Origin: Wenzhouxiangella sp. XN201
Lineage (GTDB): Bacteria; Pseudomonadota; Gammaproteobacteria; Xanthomonadales; Wenzhouxiangellaceae
Direction: 5' to 3'
NCBI RefSeq assembly: GCF_011008905.1
Contig: NZ_JAAIVI010000017.1
Location: forward strand, 1,054,001-1,118,000
Length of the DNA: 64,000 nt
Positions within the stretch are counted from its first letter, which is position 1. Every line of letters starts with the position of its first letter. Position numbers and translations under genes: made by a program. Positions 53,792 to 63,904 of this stretch are shown here, in pieces. Under the pieces are notes generated by a model. That model was not told the DNA's origin and searched no databases. It was given only the letters and a program-made list of their open reading frames with translations.

Positions 53792-53820
53792 AAAATACTG
53801 TGACACACATCACATGTCAA
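53792..53820 (-). promoter_or_regulatory. Promoter with a CRP-type palindrome in its spacer
   Basis: Read on the minus strand: TTGACA (53820-53815), a 17-bp spacer and TATTTT (53797-53792). The spacer contains the perfect CRP-type site TGTGA-TGTGTG-TCACA (53814-53799). A protein bound there would sit between the -35 and -10 boxes, so repression is the simple prediction. The transcript would carry about 200 untranslated bases before the GTG at 53581. Confidence 0.65.
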
Positions 53821-54135
53821 GAGTTTTTTTGACTACTGGGCAGGGTATTGGCGCCGTCGAGGGGCTTTCCTGGCCCCGCGTATGCAGGTACACGAATTCC
53901 GGTCAACGGCGGGACCGACCGGACCCATCCGGTTCGAAATCGGTCGCCGACTTTTCAAAAATGGAATTCGGTACCCCAATCCCCGGGGGTAATGTGACGC
54001 GTTAGACGCAGGTTTTGCTTCCGAGGTTGTCGGCCGATAACTACAATAGATTTAAGAACTTATGAAGCCGTATTCGGCATGTATCGAAGGGCTTCGGGTT
54101 CCGGTTTTATTGGCCAACTCCTCACCGGTTACTAA
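53821..54135. other. Intergenic region without recognised gene
   Basis: This completes the 554-bp gap between the divergent surface-protein gene and the secreted protein at 54136. Short open frames here lack ribosome-binding sites and recognisable products. An AT-richer stretch near 54040-54065 may hold the promoter of the next gene, but no clear box pair is visible. Confidence 0.4.
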
Positions 54136-54666
54136 ATGTTCAATCTGCGTTTCCTAATCGTCGCGATCGCGTTGTTTCTGGCATGCGCCCAGCCTGCAAA
54201 AGCCGAGGAGAACTCGGATGGGGACGCGTTTATCGAGTACGTGCGCATCCACTCAATGGTGGCGGGCAACGACGGCCGCTACGTCATGCGGTGGCTGACC
54301 GATGGGCGAGTCGAAGTAGAGGTTCCGCCGTATGCCCGTAATGGCGGACGGCATGTCCTGGAACCCGGGGAATATGACATCGATACGCTCGAAAACGTGA
54401 TTTCCCGGACTGAGCGCGCCCAGCAGGAACTGCAGAACATCGATATTCGCCGCAACCTGTCCCGCAGCGGGGAAATTCACCAGGTTCATGACGCCGACAT
54501 CGTGTTGATCAAGACCCACCCTCATAGCCGGTCCCCCGTCGATCTTCGGATTGAGTCCCCGGACCACTGGGCCGAGGTCATGTCCAGCGATCAGGCTCTG
54601 GCCGTGGCGGCGGATATCGACCGCATTCTCATGGACTGGATTCAGGCTCACGCCTCCGCAAGGTAG
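54136..54666 (+). CDS. Secreted protein of unknown function
   Basis: A 176-residue protein with a clear signal peptide (MFNLRFLIVAIALFLACAQPAKA-E). The mature part is mixed alpha/beta with DGRYVMRWLTDGRVEVEVPP, a stretch of acidic helices (ENVISRTERAQQELQNIDI) and a C-terminal helix with VAADIDRILMDWIQAHA. No cysteine remains after the signal, and no catalytic motif is evident. No good ribosome-binding site precedes the ATG. It stands alone between the surface protein and the metalloprotease. Confidence 0.72.
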   Translation: MFNLRFLIVAIALFLACAQPAKAEENSDGDAFIEYVRIHSMVAGNDGRYVMRWLTDGRVEVEVPPYARNGGRHVLEPGEYDIDTLENVISRTERAQQELQNIDIRRNLSRSGEIHQVHDADIVLIKTHPHSRSPVDLRIESPDHWAEVMSSDQALAVAADIDRILMDWIQAHASAR

Positions 54667-54744
54667 TCCTCCCTCACTTTCCCGGCGCTTTCATCAATTG
54701 CGCCTCGGTTGCCAATCTGGGTGTCTCGAATTTGCAGATTTGTG

Positions 54745-54766
54745 ACGGATTTGCTCAAAAATCCGT
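54745..54766. terminator. Small perfect hairpin, possible terminator or operator
   Basis: ACGGATTT (54745-54752) and AAATCCGT (54759-54766) form an eight-base stem with a six-base loop, 80 bp after the secreted-protein gene. No T run follows on the plus strand, so termination is uncertain. Confidence 0.3.
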
Positions 54767-54867
54767 TGCTGTGTGACCGCTTCGAGCATGGTTTTCCTTC
54801 TGTTCCCAGAGCCCGTCCAATAAAATAGTAAGCCTGTAATTTCAGTTAGTTATGTCTGGTGCCTCCA

Positions 54868-55920
54868 ATGGTGATTGCCTTCAACCGCAAGCTTGTCTTG
54901 CTGCTCCTGATGTCGGGGATTTACACCCCGGTATTTGCAGGGGCGTTCAGCTTCGCTGATCTGCTGAAGGAGCCGGCCACCATCACCCATTCGAGTGGCT
55001 ACAACGGCGAAGGCGGAAAAACGACCGTGTCGGTCTGCATTGCTTCCGACAGCGAGAGCAAGACCGAGATGGCGATCGCCATCCAGAACAGCATCGATCA
55101 CTGGAATCGGCTCGAACCGATGCATGGCAACAGCGAAATGTCGCCACAATCCGGTGTCCCGTCCGATAGCGTCGACGCCGAATCGGTTCTGCTGCACGAA
55201 ATCGGCCATTGCATCGGCCTGGCTCACCCGAACCTGGCCTCGGAATCCGGTTTGGAGGGTGAGCAGCGACGCTACGCCAGGGCGCTCCCGGGCGGCGGCA
55301 GGGACGACGGCTACACCCTGGATGCCGGAAGCGACGGGGTGATTGCCACTGCCAATGATAAGCGCGGTACTGACGTCAATCTCCACTGGTTTCGAAAGAG
55401 TGACAATGATCCGTTCGCGCTTGGTGAGATCGTCGACGCATCGACCTACAGTGTTGACCTGAATGATTTGCCGAGTGGCCATGACTTTCCGGCGGTGGCC
55501 GGAGCGCAGGTATCGAGTAGCCGAAACCTCGAACGGACCGAAGCGGTCATGCACCAGGGTATCTACTATGGTGAAAAGCGTGTCGGCCTGGGTCACGATG
55601 ATGTTGCGATGCTCCGTCTGGCCATGGCCGGCACCGACCAGGTACAGGGCAGCGAAAGCAGCTATGAGGTGGAACTGGTCTACGAGGGTGTTTCGGACGA
55701 CTGCGACATTACTGTCAAGATGGGTGGTACCAGCTTTGCCATGTGCAGTGCTTCGGGAACCCAGGTTGCGCCCAATCACATGAAAGTGACCCAAGGCACG
55801 ATCAAGATGGCGTCCGCCTCGAACATCAACTGGCATTTCAACGATACGCTCAACAATGACAGTCCCCCGGAGGACGACAACGACCGTATTTTCGGCAGCG
55901 GTTTCTCGGGTTCGGACTGA
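54868..55920 (+). CDS. Secreted matrixin-like zinc metalloprotease
   Basis: A 350-residue exported protein (signal peptide ending YTPVFA-GAF). VLLHEIGHCIGLAHPN near residues 109-124 is the extended zinc motif HExGHxxGxxH of metzincins, which makes it a likely protease of the matrixin/M10 type. The barrel part before it (TTVSVCIASDSESKTEM) and a long C-terminal region (about 250-350) have no recognised domain. It ends DDNDRIFGSGFSGSD, similar to acidic -IFxxGF- tails I associate with secreted proteins of Xanthomonadales-type bacteria. Start: ATG 54868, with an in-frame GTG three codons earlier. Confidence 0.85.
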   Translation: MVIAFNRKLVLLLLMSGIYTPVFAGAFSFADLLKEPATITHSSGYNGEGGKTTVSVCIASDSESKTEMAIAIQNSIDHWNRLEPMHGNSEMSPQSGVPSDSVDAESVLLHEIGHCIGLAHPNLASESGLEGEQRRYARALPGGGRDDGYTLDAGSDGVIATANDKRGTDVNLHWFRKSDNDPFALGEIVDASTYSVDLNDLPSGHDFPAVAGAQVSSSRNLERTEAVMHQGIYYGEKRVGLGHDDVAMLRLAMAGTDQVQGSESSYEVELVYEGVSDDCDITVKMGGTSFAMCSASGTQVAPNHMKVTQGTIKMASASNINWHFNDTLNNDSPPEDDNDRIFGSGFSGSD

Positions 55921-56048
55921 ATCCGGCCGTTCCCGGTCCCTCCAGCCGCAGACTCTGTAGACATTTCAGAATTTCTTGAGGATTCCTGCATGACTCGGGC
56001 AATGCCCCGGGTCAGACTTTCAGCATGTTCAAGCCTGGGAGTCCTCAA

Positions 56049-56471
56049 ATGAAGCTGTCATTCGATCGTGCTCACCTGATCGCCGGTCTGGTCTATGCCG
56101 CCCTGGGCATGGGGCTAGGCATCTACATGGCCGCCGGCCAGAACCATGTTCAGCATGTGACTCATGCGCACCTGTTGCTGGTCGGGTTCCTGCTTTCGGT
56201 CATCTACGCCACCATCCACCGCCTCTGGCTGCGCGAATCCGGATCCGTGCTGGCCCGATTGCAGTTCGGCTTCCACCATGTCGGCGTCGTGCTGATGGTC
56301 GCGGGACTGTTCCTGCTCTACGGTGGTCATTTCAGTCATGGCCAGCTCGAGCCGGTGCTGGCCGGTTCATCCATTCTGGTGCTATTGGCCCTGCTGAAGA
56401 TGCTGGCGCTGGTCGTGATCGTGGGACGGAAAGCTGCACCGGTGCCGGAGGCGAAGGAATTCGCCGGCTGA
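56049..56471 (+). CDS. Small four-helix membrane protein with histidine pattern
   Basis: A 140-residue inner-membrane protein with hydrophobic segments at about 10-30, 41-60, 75-95 and 106-127. Histidines recur at helix edges (QNHVQHVTHAHLLLVG, FGFHHVGVV, GGHFSHGQ), reminiscent of heme-copper oxidase subunit I relatives but much too short to be one. I do not recognise a named family. The ATG at 56049 is preferred because it starts directly before the first helix. It precedes the tRNA gene on the same strand. Confidence 0.78.
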   Translation: MKLSFDRAHLIAGLVYAALGMGLGIYMAAGQNHVQHVTHAHLLLVGFLLSVIYATIHRLWLRESGSVLARLQFGFHHVGVVLMVAGLFLLYGGHFSHGQLEPVLAGSSILVLLALLKMLALVVIVGRKAAPVPEAKEFAG

Positions 56472-56520
56472 TTTCGATGCATCGCCCGGGCAGAATCGGT
56501 ATAATTCCCCGCCTGCCCCG

Positions 56521-56596
<76 letters not shown>

Positions 56597-56610
56597 GAAT
56601 CAGCGATTGA

Positions 56611-56635
56611 GCCCCGTCACTCGACGGGGCTTTTT
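56611..56635 (+). terminator. Rho-independent terminator of the tRNA gene
   Basis: Stem GCCCCGTC / GACGGGGC with loop ACTC followed by TTTTT, 14 bases after the tRNA. Confidence 0.93.
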
Positions 56636-56782
56636 CGTTTTTGCAGTTCCTCGTTTGCCATTCCGGCGCAGCGCCCGTAGTCTATGGCGTGCCTGCCAGC
56701 CAGAACAGACTGTCGATGCCACCTGCAGCCCATTATCGAATGATGCAGTTCCGCTGTGAGCCCGGCCAAGCGGGGGTGATGC

Positions 56783-57715
56783 GTGCCTGAACCAATTGCC
56801 GCAGCCGGCTCGCTCGGCTACCGTCTGCGCCTCGGCCTGATCTGGCTCGCGGCCAGCGGGTTGGCGCCGGCGCGCTGGTTTCAGTCGCCGCCGCCGCCGC
56901 CTGAAAGGCGGTCGGCACAGACCGGCCGACTGCGAATCGAGATCGTCAGCCATTGCTGGCGGTATGCGCATCTTTTGTCCTACCAGTTGAGCTCCCTCGT
57001 CAATCATCCGCCACAGGATGTGGACGTGACGATGACGGTGTTTCACTCGCCCGACGATGCGGAAACCGTCGAGTTGCTCAAGCGGTTCGGTCGTTTTGAG
57101 GTGCCCGGCGTCACCTGGAACTGGCAGGCGCGCGACAAGACACAACTGTTTCGCCGCTCGATCGGTCGCAACGAGGCGGCAGTGGCCAGCCAGGCCGACT
57201 GGGTCTGGTTCACGGACTGCGATGTGGTGTTTCACCAGGGCTGTCTCGATGGGCTCGGGAAATCGCTGCAGGGGCGCCGTGATGCCCTGGTTTTCCCGGA
57301 CCATGAGTTCTGCTCACCAGTCTATGAGCCGGGAGATGAGGTTCTGGAGGCGGCCCGTCACGCTGACCTGGTGGAGATCGATCCGAGCGTGTTCGTATGC
57401 CAGGAACGTGATCGCGCGACCGGTCCTCTGCAGATCACCCACGGGGACGTCGCGCGCGCCTGTGGCTACTGCAGCGAGATCGCCGTCTATCAGCAACCGA
57501 CCGATCGCTGGGCCAAGGCACAGGAAGATCGCGCTTTCCGTTGGTTGCTCGGCACCGTTGGCGTGCCCGTGGATGTGCCGGCCGTTTACCGCATTCGCCA
57601 TCAGGCCAAGGGACGGTATCGCAAGCGGGGCATGCACAGCCGCCTGCGCACGCGCGTGCGACAGGCCCAGCTTCGGATGCGTGAGGGCAGCCAGAATTCC
57701 GGTGACGATGATTGA
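56783..57715 (+). CDS. Glycosyltransferase-like protein
   Basis: A 310-residue protein with a GTG start preceded by GGGGGT. After an N-terminal hydrophobic stretch (about 12-28), the central domain reads IEIVSHCWRYAHLLSYQLSSL, DVTMTVFHSPDD, then WVWFTDCDVVFHQGCLDGL near residue 150. DCD is in the position of the DxD nucleotide-sugar/metal site of GT-A enzymes. The C-terminus is basic. Sugar donor and acceptor are unknown. A sulfotransferase-like gene follows after 21 bp, so the pair may modify a polysaccharide or glycolipid. Confidence 0.72.
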   Translation: MPEPIAAAGSLGYRLRLGLIWLAASGLAPARWFQSPPPPPERRSAQTGRLRIEIVSHCWRYAHLLSYQLSSLVNHPPQDVDVTMTVFHSPDDAETVELLKRFGRFEVPGVTWNWQARDKTQLFRRSIGRNEAAVASQADWVWFTDCDVVFHQGCLDGLGKSLQGRRDALVFPDHEFCSPVYEPGDEVLEAARHADLVEIDPSVFVCQERDRATGPLQITHGDVARACGYCSEIAVYQQPTDRWAKAQEDRAFRWLLGTVGVPVDVPAVYRIRHQAKGRYRKRGMHSRLRTRVRQAQLRMREGSQNSGDDD

Positions 57716-57736
57716 GACAAGGTCGGTCCGACCCGC

Positions 57737-58513
57737 ATGACCCGCATTCGTTTTCATATCGGTGCGCACAAGACCGCCACCACGCATCTGCAGTTGACCC
57801 TGGCCGGCTGCCGGCTGGCGCCCGGAACGCGTTACGTGCCCTTGAAGCGCCTTCGGCGCTGGCTGATCTCTCCGATTCGCAAGGGCCGGCCGCATTTGCC
57901 CTGGCACCGTTGGCATACAGGAACCTGGCTATTCTCCGACGAGAATATCCTGGGCACCACGGCCAACGCCCTGCGCATGTACCCGGACCCAGCGGCGGCC
58001 CTTAAATACTTTGTCGACTGCGATCTGAGTCTTTTCCTGTGCGTGCGAAGCTACGAGAGTTTTCTGCCCTCGGCCTGGGGTGAGCGGTTGTGGCACCACG
58101 AATTCCAGCCGTTCGAAGCGAAACTGCCGGTGCGCCGATGGACCGATGTGGTTGCCGATTTACGATCGGACCTGCCTGGTGTACCGATACACGTCTGGCG
58201 TTACGAGCATTACCGCGAGCACGCCGAGGCCATTGCCCGTTACTACGCCGATAATGCCATCGAACGCTTTCCGACCGGATTGGTGGCCCGGCCCAAGTCC
58301 GGATTTTCGGCCCGGGCGGTGGCGGAGCTCGGCCAGTGCTCAGGCTCCAGGGTCGGCAAACGGCGGCTGGAACGGGTTCGCGCACGGTTCCCCGTGGGCA
58401 AGAAGTATCCCCGTTTTGATCCCTGGACCGAAGCACAGAAAAGTGAACTGCGGGACATGTACCGTTGCGACCTCGAACAGATCGCGGCCATGGCTCGTGT
58501 CTGGCAGCCCTGA
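57737..58513 (+). CDS. Sulfotransferase-like protein
   Basis: A 258-residue protein whose N-terminus, RIRFHIGAHKTATTHLQLTL, is the 5'-phosphosulfate loop of PAPS-dependent sulfotransferases (HxGxxKTATTxLQ). A later LFLCVRSYESFLPSAWGE stretch fits the 3'-phosphate-binding segment (R...S). The rest is divergent, so the acceptor cannot be guessed. It is close behind the glycosyltransferase-like gene and probably cotranscribed with it. Confidence 0.8.
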   Translation: MTRIRFHIGAHKTATTHLQLTLAGCRLAPGTRYVPLKRLRRWLISPIRKGRPHLPWHRWHTGTWLFSDENILGTTANALRMYPDPAAALKYFVDCDLSLFLCVRSYESFLPSAWGERLWHHEFQPFEAKLPVRRWTDVVADLRSDLPGVPIHVWRYEHYREHAEAIARYYADNAIERFPTGLVARPKSGFSARAVAELGQCSGSRVGKRRLERVRARFPVGKKYPRFDPWTEAQKSELRDMYRCDLEQIAAMARVWQP

Positions 58514-58553
58514 GCTTGTGCTAGTCTGGATTCGGGCAGTCGGGAGACAACGA

Positions 58554-58829
58554 ATGCGCGTGATTCTGTCATTGGCAGTGGGGCTATTGCTGACGGCGTC
58601 CGTCCAGGCCGGCTGCGATCTATCCTCGGCCCGCCTGGGTAATCAGGTGCTCAAGGTCGGCGATGCCGAACGCAAGGTGCTCAGGCACGATCCTGATCGA
58701 ACGGTACAGCTCGAGAATCGTCGGGGCGGTGCTGCGGGCATTCGCTATGACTTCTACCTGCATGGCAAGACGATCCAGGTCTACGTACGCGCTGGCCGCA
58801 TCTCGCGCATCTGCCACTTCAACGACTGA
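58554..58829 (+). CDS. Small secreted protein (DUF2845-like)
   Basis: A 91-residue protein with a signal peptide (MRVILSLAVGLLLTASVQA) and a mature domain of about 70 residues: CDLSSARLGNQVLKVGDAERKVL in pieces, then IRYDFYLHGKTIQVYVRAGRISRI and a final CHF. Two cysteines could pair in the periplasm. The layout (G-N-x-V-x-x-G-D at the start, G-R-I-x-x-I at the end) resembles DUF2845 proteins. GGGAG lies eight bases before the ATG. It converges with the phosphatase gene. Confidence 0.75.
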   Translation: MRVILSLAVGLLLTASVQAGCDLSSARLGNQVLKVGDAERKVLRHDPDRTVQLENRRGGAAGIRYDFYLHGKTIQVYVRAGRISRICHFND

Positions 58830-58839
58830 AAGCCGCCGT

Positions 58840-59376
58840 TCAATCCGCCTGCGCTGGCGACCGGGCACCGTAGCGCGTCTCGATGACATCCATGCCCGTA
58901 TCACCGGGCAGCAGCAGGAACAGGCGATCGTATTCCGATTCGTCGATGGGCGATACCACATGGCCGGCCAGGGCTTCGACGATCAGCCCCACGGTATTGG
59001 AATGTCCGGCGATGACCAGCAGGCCGTCGGTATCCGCTTCCCGCGCTTTTCTTGCAATGGCCTCGATGTGAGCCTCGACTTCACCTGACTCGGCGTGCAC
59101 GACCGCTATTTCCAGATCGTGCCGATCGGCCAGCACCGACAAGGTTTGTTGCGTCCGCTGGTATTGCGTGGCGATCAGTGCACCGATCTCGGATCGTGCG
59201 AGGGCCTCGGCCAGGGCCCCGGCCCGGGCCTGCCCGGCCTCGGTCAGGTCGGGATCCTGCGTGCCGTTGTCGGCCTTCTCGGCGTGGCGGACCACGACGA
59301 TGCCACCGGGTTCGGCCAACGCGGCCGGTGAGAGTCCGAAACTCAACAGAAGTACGAAAGTCGTGACAATGCGCAT
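58840..59376 (-). CDS. Secreted histidine phosphatase superfamily protein (SixA-like)
   Basis: A 178-residue exported protein (signal peptide ending SPAALA-E). The catalytic RHG-type motif is IVVVRHAEKADN near residues 27-38, and the second histidine is in LLVIAGHSNTVGLIVEAL near residue 128. DLTEAGQARAGALAEAL and ATQYQRTQQTLS are typical of the SixA/phosphoglycerate mutase-like branch. Its periplasmic site suggests a phosphomonoesterase rather than a phosphorelay role. The ATG at 59376 starts the signal peptide. Confidence 0.9.
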   Translation of the reverse strand: MRIVTTFVLLLSFGLSPAALAEPGGIVVVRHAEKADNGTQDPDLTEAGQARAGALAEALARSEIGALIATQYQRTQQTLSVLADRHDLEIAVVHAESGEVEAHIEAIARKAREADTDGLLVIAGHSNTVGLIVEALAGHVVSPIDESEYDRLFLLLPGDTGMDVIETRYGARSPAQAD

Positions 59377-59508
59377 GGGGGCAATCCAATCCCGATGATC
59401 CAGGCAGAGAGTATACGAGGTGCTGGCTTGCGTCCGGCAGTGTCCGGTTCCGCCGGCATTCCGACGCTGCCATAATAAGAGAGGCACTCACACGACAACG
59501 GATCAGCC

Positions 59509-60921
<1,413 letters not shown>

Positions 60922-60924
60922 GTC

Positions 60925-61440
60925 GTGGAGCACGATTTCAGACATCTGATTCGAGACGTTGCCGACTGGCCTGAACCGGGCATCGTGTTCAAGGACATCA
61001 CGCCGCTGCTGGCCCACCCGAAGGGCCTGGCCTGGGCGGTGGACCGGCTCTACGAGCCCTTCGTCGGCAAGGGCATCGACCTGGTTGCAGGAATCGAGTC
61101 GCGGGGCTTCATCTTCGCAGTCGGCGTGGCTCGCGCTCTAGGCGCCGGCTTCATTCCCGTACGCAAGCCGGGAAAGCTGCCGCGGGCCACTGTGCGGCGT
61201 GAGTACCAACTGGAATACGGCAGCGACGCGGTTGAAATGCACGCCGATGCCGCGCGCGAGGGGCAGCGAGTGTTGGTGGTCGATGACGTGCTGGCGACCG
61301 GCGGCACGATGGCAGCCACTTGTGAGCTTTTCGCCAAGACGGGTGCCGATGTCGCTGGCGCTGCGGTGCTGGTGGAGCTGGGTTTTCTCGATGGTGCCGG
61401 ACGCGTCAACGTACCGCTGCACTCGGTGGTGATTTACTGA
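60925..61440 (+). CDS. apt: Adenine phosphoribosyltransferase
   Basis: Salvages adenine to AMP with PRPP in the cytoplasm. The 171-residue product has the normal length. Landmarks are PGIVFKDITPLL near residue 18, AGIESRGFIFAVGVA, the flexible loop VRKPGKLPRATVRREYQLEYG in pieces, and the PRPP-binding VLVVDDVLATGGTMAA near residue 112. It starts with GTG three bases after the peptidase gene. A strong terminator follows. Confidence 0.96.
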   Translation: MEHDFRHLIRDVADWPEPGIVFKDITPLLAHPKGLAWAVDRLYEPFVGKGIDLVAGIESRGFIFAVGVARALGAGFIPVRKPGKLPRATVRREYQLEYGSDAVEMHADAAREGQRVLVVDDVLATGGTMAATCELFAKTGADVAGAAVLVELGFLDGAGRVNVPLHSVVIY

Positions 61441-61481
61441 ATGCTTCCGGCCTGGGCTGGAATGTCGTCTTCCCCCCAATG

Positions 61482-61512
61482 AAAACGCCCCGAAAGTCCG
61501 GGGCGTTTTCGT
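61482..61512. terminator. Bidirectional rho-independent terminator
   Basis: Stem AAAACGCCCCG / CGGGGCGTTTT with a six-base loop lies between the convergent apt and protease genes; T runs occur on both strands. Confidence 0.93.
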
Positions 61513-61534
61513 TTCGTTCGAATGAGTTTCGAAC

Positions 61535-63751
61535 TTACGGCGTATCCAGCCACAGATCGTAGCTGCCGCTGCCCGAATAGGACAGGACTCGCCAGTAGTA
61601 GTAGCCGGCTGAGCCGTTGTAGCTGATCTGTTCCTCGCTGTCGGCGCTGGCCGAATTGGCCACGCGACTCCAGCTAGAACCGTTCCAGCGGTAGAGCTCG
61701 AGGTCGAAGTCGGCATCGGTGGGGCCGACCAGCCAGCCGTTGTGCGTGCCGGAGCCGGCGTAGTAGTAGGTACCGTCCGGTTGCACGTCGGCGTCGCCGC
61801 TGCCGGACAGCGAGCCGGTGTACTGGGTGCAGTTGGAGCACGGCGCACCACCGTCACCTCCGTCGCCACCTTCTTCAAAGCTGGCAACCAGGCTCACACC
61901 CGAATAGCTCTCGTAGCCGCGGATCATGATGTGCCAGGTGCCGGCCTGCGGATCGTCGAAGCTGCAGGATTCGTTGTTGCCGGAACGATACGGACGGCAG
62001 TCGTAATCCGAGGTCGTCGGCTCTGAGCCGAACTTCACGTACAGATCGGCATCGCCCGAGCCGCCGCTCATGTCGACATCGAGGCTGATGGCATCGGACG
62101 GGACGCTGATCGTGAAGAACGTTTCCGAGCCCTGGCTTCCCGACAGGTTGTCGACGGGGACGCCGTTGGTCAGCTCGGAATCTCCACCACCACCGCCATC
62201 GGAAGTTTCAAAGCTCCCGACCAGGCTGACGCCCGAGTAGCTGTTGTAGCCATGGATCATGATGTGCCAGGTGCCGGCCTGTGGATCGTCGAAGCTGCAG
62301 TTTTCGTCGTTACCAGATTGGTACGGGCGGCAATCGTAGTCCGAGGTGGTCGGCTCCGATCCGAACTTCACGTACAGATCGGCATCTCCCGAGCCGCCGC
62401 TCATGTCGATATCGAGGCTGGTAGCGTCGGACGGCACGTCGATCGTGAAGAAGGTCTCCGAGCCCTGGCTGCCCGACAGGTTGTCGACGGACTCACCATT
62501 GGTCAGCTCGGTGGTGCCGCCACCGCCGTCACCACCATCACCGCCGTCGCCACCGTCCCCGTCGAGCAGGGAGTAGGTCAGCAGGTTGGGTGAGCCCGAG
62601 CCGATGCTGCTCAGTCGACCGCTGGTGGCGCTGTCATAAATCGCGTTTTCGACCTGGGAAGGCGAGGCACCCGGGTTGTCGGCCAGGTAGAGCGCGGCAA
62701 CACCGGCCACGTGCGGCGAGGCCATCGAGGTGCCGCTGATGGTGTTGGTGGCGGAGTTGCTCGTGTGCCAGGCCGAGGTAATGTCCGATCCCGGCGCAAA
62801 GATATCGACGCAGCTGCCGTAGTTCGAAAAGCTCGAACGCGCATCGGAGCTGGTCGTCGAGCCGACCGTAATCGCGCTGGCCGAGCGGGCCGGAGAGGAA
62901 TTGCAGGCATCCTGGCTTTCATTGCCCGCGGCTACCACGACGGTGACCCCGGCGTTGCGCATGTTGGTCACGGCATCGTCGATGGTCGATGAAGCACCGC
63001 CACCGAGGCTCATGTTGGCTACGGCGGGGAACTGCGCGTTTTCGGCCACCCAGTCCATGCCGGCGATGACTCCGGAGTTGGTGCCGGAACCGTTACAGTC
63101 GAGTACGCGAACGCCATGCACGGTCGCGCCCTTGGCCACCCCGTAGGTGGTGCCGGCCACGGTACCGGCGACATGCGTGCCGTGTCCGTTGCAGTCGTCG
63201 CTGCCGTTGCCGTCGTTGATGGCGGAATAGCCGTTGCCCATGCGACCACTGAACTCGTCATGCGAGGAAAGCACGCCGGTGTCGATGATGTAGGCGTGCA
63301 CATTGCCGGCCGAAGTGTTGTAGGTGTAGTCGCCGTCGAGCGGCAGGTCGCGCTGGTCGACCCGGTCCAGACCCCAGGTTGCGTTGTTCTGGGTGGCGTT
63401 GATCTGAACCACACCGTCTTCCTCGATGTAAGCGATGCGATCATCATCGAGCAAAGCGAGCAGGGCGTCCTCGTCGGCCTTGATCACGAAGCCGGGCAGG
63501 ACATGCGAGAACGAGCCTTTGAGCTGGGCGCCGTAGTCCCGCGCCATGGCGCGTGCGGTCGCTGCGACGTTCAGGCCCTGACCCTGGCCGCGGCCATTGC
63601 CCGGTAGTTCGGCGTCATCGAGAACCACGATGTACTGCCCCGGGACGGGGTTCTTTGTGGTGCGGAAGTCCGCAGCGTGGGTGGTTGAAATGAAGGTGGC
63701 GGCCAGAATGAACATGCCGGCCAGCCAGGTTAAGGATCTAAATCTAGACAT
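61535..63751 (-). CDS. Secreted subtilisin-like (S8, proteinase K-type) protease with two PPC domains
   Basis: A 738-residue exocellular protease. A signal peptide (about 1-27) and an inhibitor_I9 propeptide (about 35-115; [25 protein letters not shown]) precede the catalytic domain (about 125-395). The triad is visible as AYIIDTGVL (Asp), [13 protein letters not shown] (His) and [12 protein letters not shown] (Ser). Glycine/aspartate-rich linkers separate two pre-peptidase C-terminal (PPC) domains (about 410-520 and 525-630) and a third beta domain ending [11 protein letters not shown] domains are normally cleaved after secretion. A one-mismatch CRP-type site lies about 145 bp upstream of the ATG. 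Confidence 0.95.
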   Translation of the reverse strand: MSRFRSLTWLAGMFILAATFISTTHAADFRTTKNPVPGQYIVVLDDAELPGNGRGQGQGLNVAATARAMARDYGAQLKGSFSHVLPGFVIKADEDALLALLDDDRIAYIEEDGVVQINATQNNATWGLDRVDQRDLPLDGDYTYNTSAGNVHAYIIDTGVLSSHDEFSGRMGNGYSAINDGNGSDDCNGHGTHVAGTVAGTTYGVAKGATVHGVRVLDCNGSGTNSGVIAGMDWVAENAQFPAVANMSLGGGASSTIDDAVTNMRNAGVTVVVAAGNESQDACNSSPARSASAITVGSTTSSDARSSFSNYGSCVDIFAPGSDITSAWHTSNSATNTISGTSMASPHVAGVAALYLADNPGASPSQVENAIYDSATSGRLSSIGSGSPNLLTYSLLDGDGGDGGDGGDGGGGTTELTNGESVDNLSGSQGSETFFTIDVPSDATSLDIDMSGGSGDADLYVKFGSEPTTSDYDCRPYQSGNDENCSFDDPQAGTWHIMIHGYNSYSGVSLVGSFETSDGGGGGDSELTNGVPVDNLSGSQGSETFFTISVPSDAISLDVDMSGGSGDADLYVKFGSEPTTSDYDCRPYRSGNNESCSFDDPQAGTWHIMIRGYESYSGVSLVASFEEGGDGGDGGAPCSNCTQYTGSLSGSGDADVQPDGTYYYAGSGTHNGWLVGPTDADFDLELYRWNGSSWSRVANSASADSEEQISYNGSAGYYYWRVLSYSGSGSYDLWLDTP
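61850..62515 (-). repeat. Tandem 333-bp duplication encoding the two PPC domains
   Basis: Two units of 333 bp (111 codons) follow each other inside the protease gene, both encoding [32 protein letters not shown] and TSDYDCRPY with few changes. The DNA identity is high enough to suggest recent duplication. Confidence 0.85.
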
Positions 63752-63888
63752 TCAGTTTTTCTCCCGTTCGATCAATTGGTGAGTCCCCTTGATCGCCTTT
63801 TTCAAGCCCTCGCCTCCCGAGCCAGTCACGGGGTATACACGATCGGCTCCACCAATTGCCACCCGATCCGGGCATGAATCCCTGATTT

Positions 63889-63904
63889 TGTGACACCCAT
63901 CACG
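63889..63904. promoter_or_regulatory. CRP-type binding site upstream of the S8 protease gene
   Basis: TGTGA-CACCCA-TCACG matches the CRP consensus except for the last base. It lies about 145 bp upstream of the protease ATG at 63751, within the 63752-64000 non-coding end of the window. A possible -10 near 63835-63840 would place it about 70 bp upstream of transcription, a class I activation distance, but that box is weak. Confidence 0.5.
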
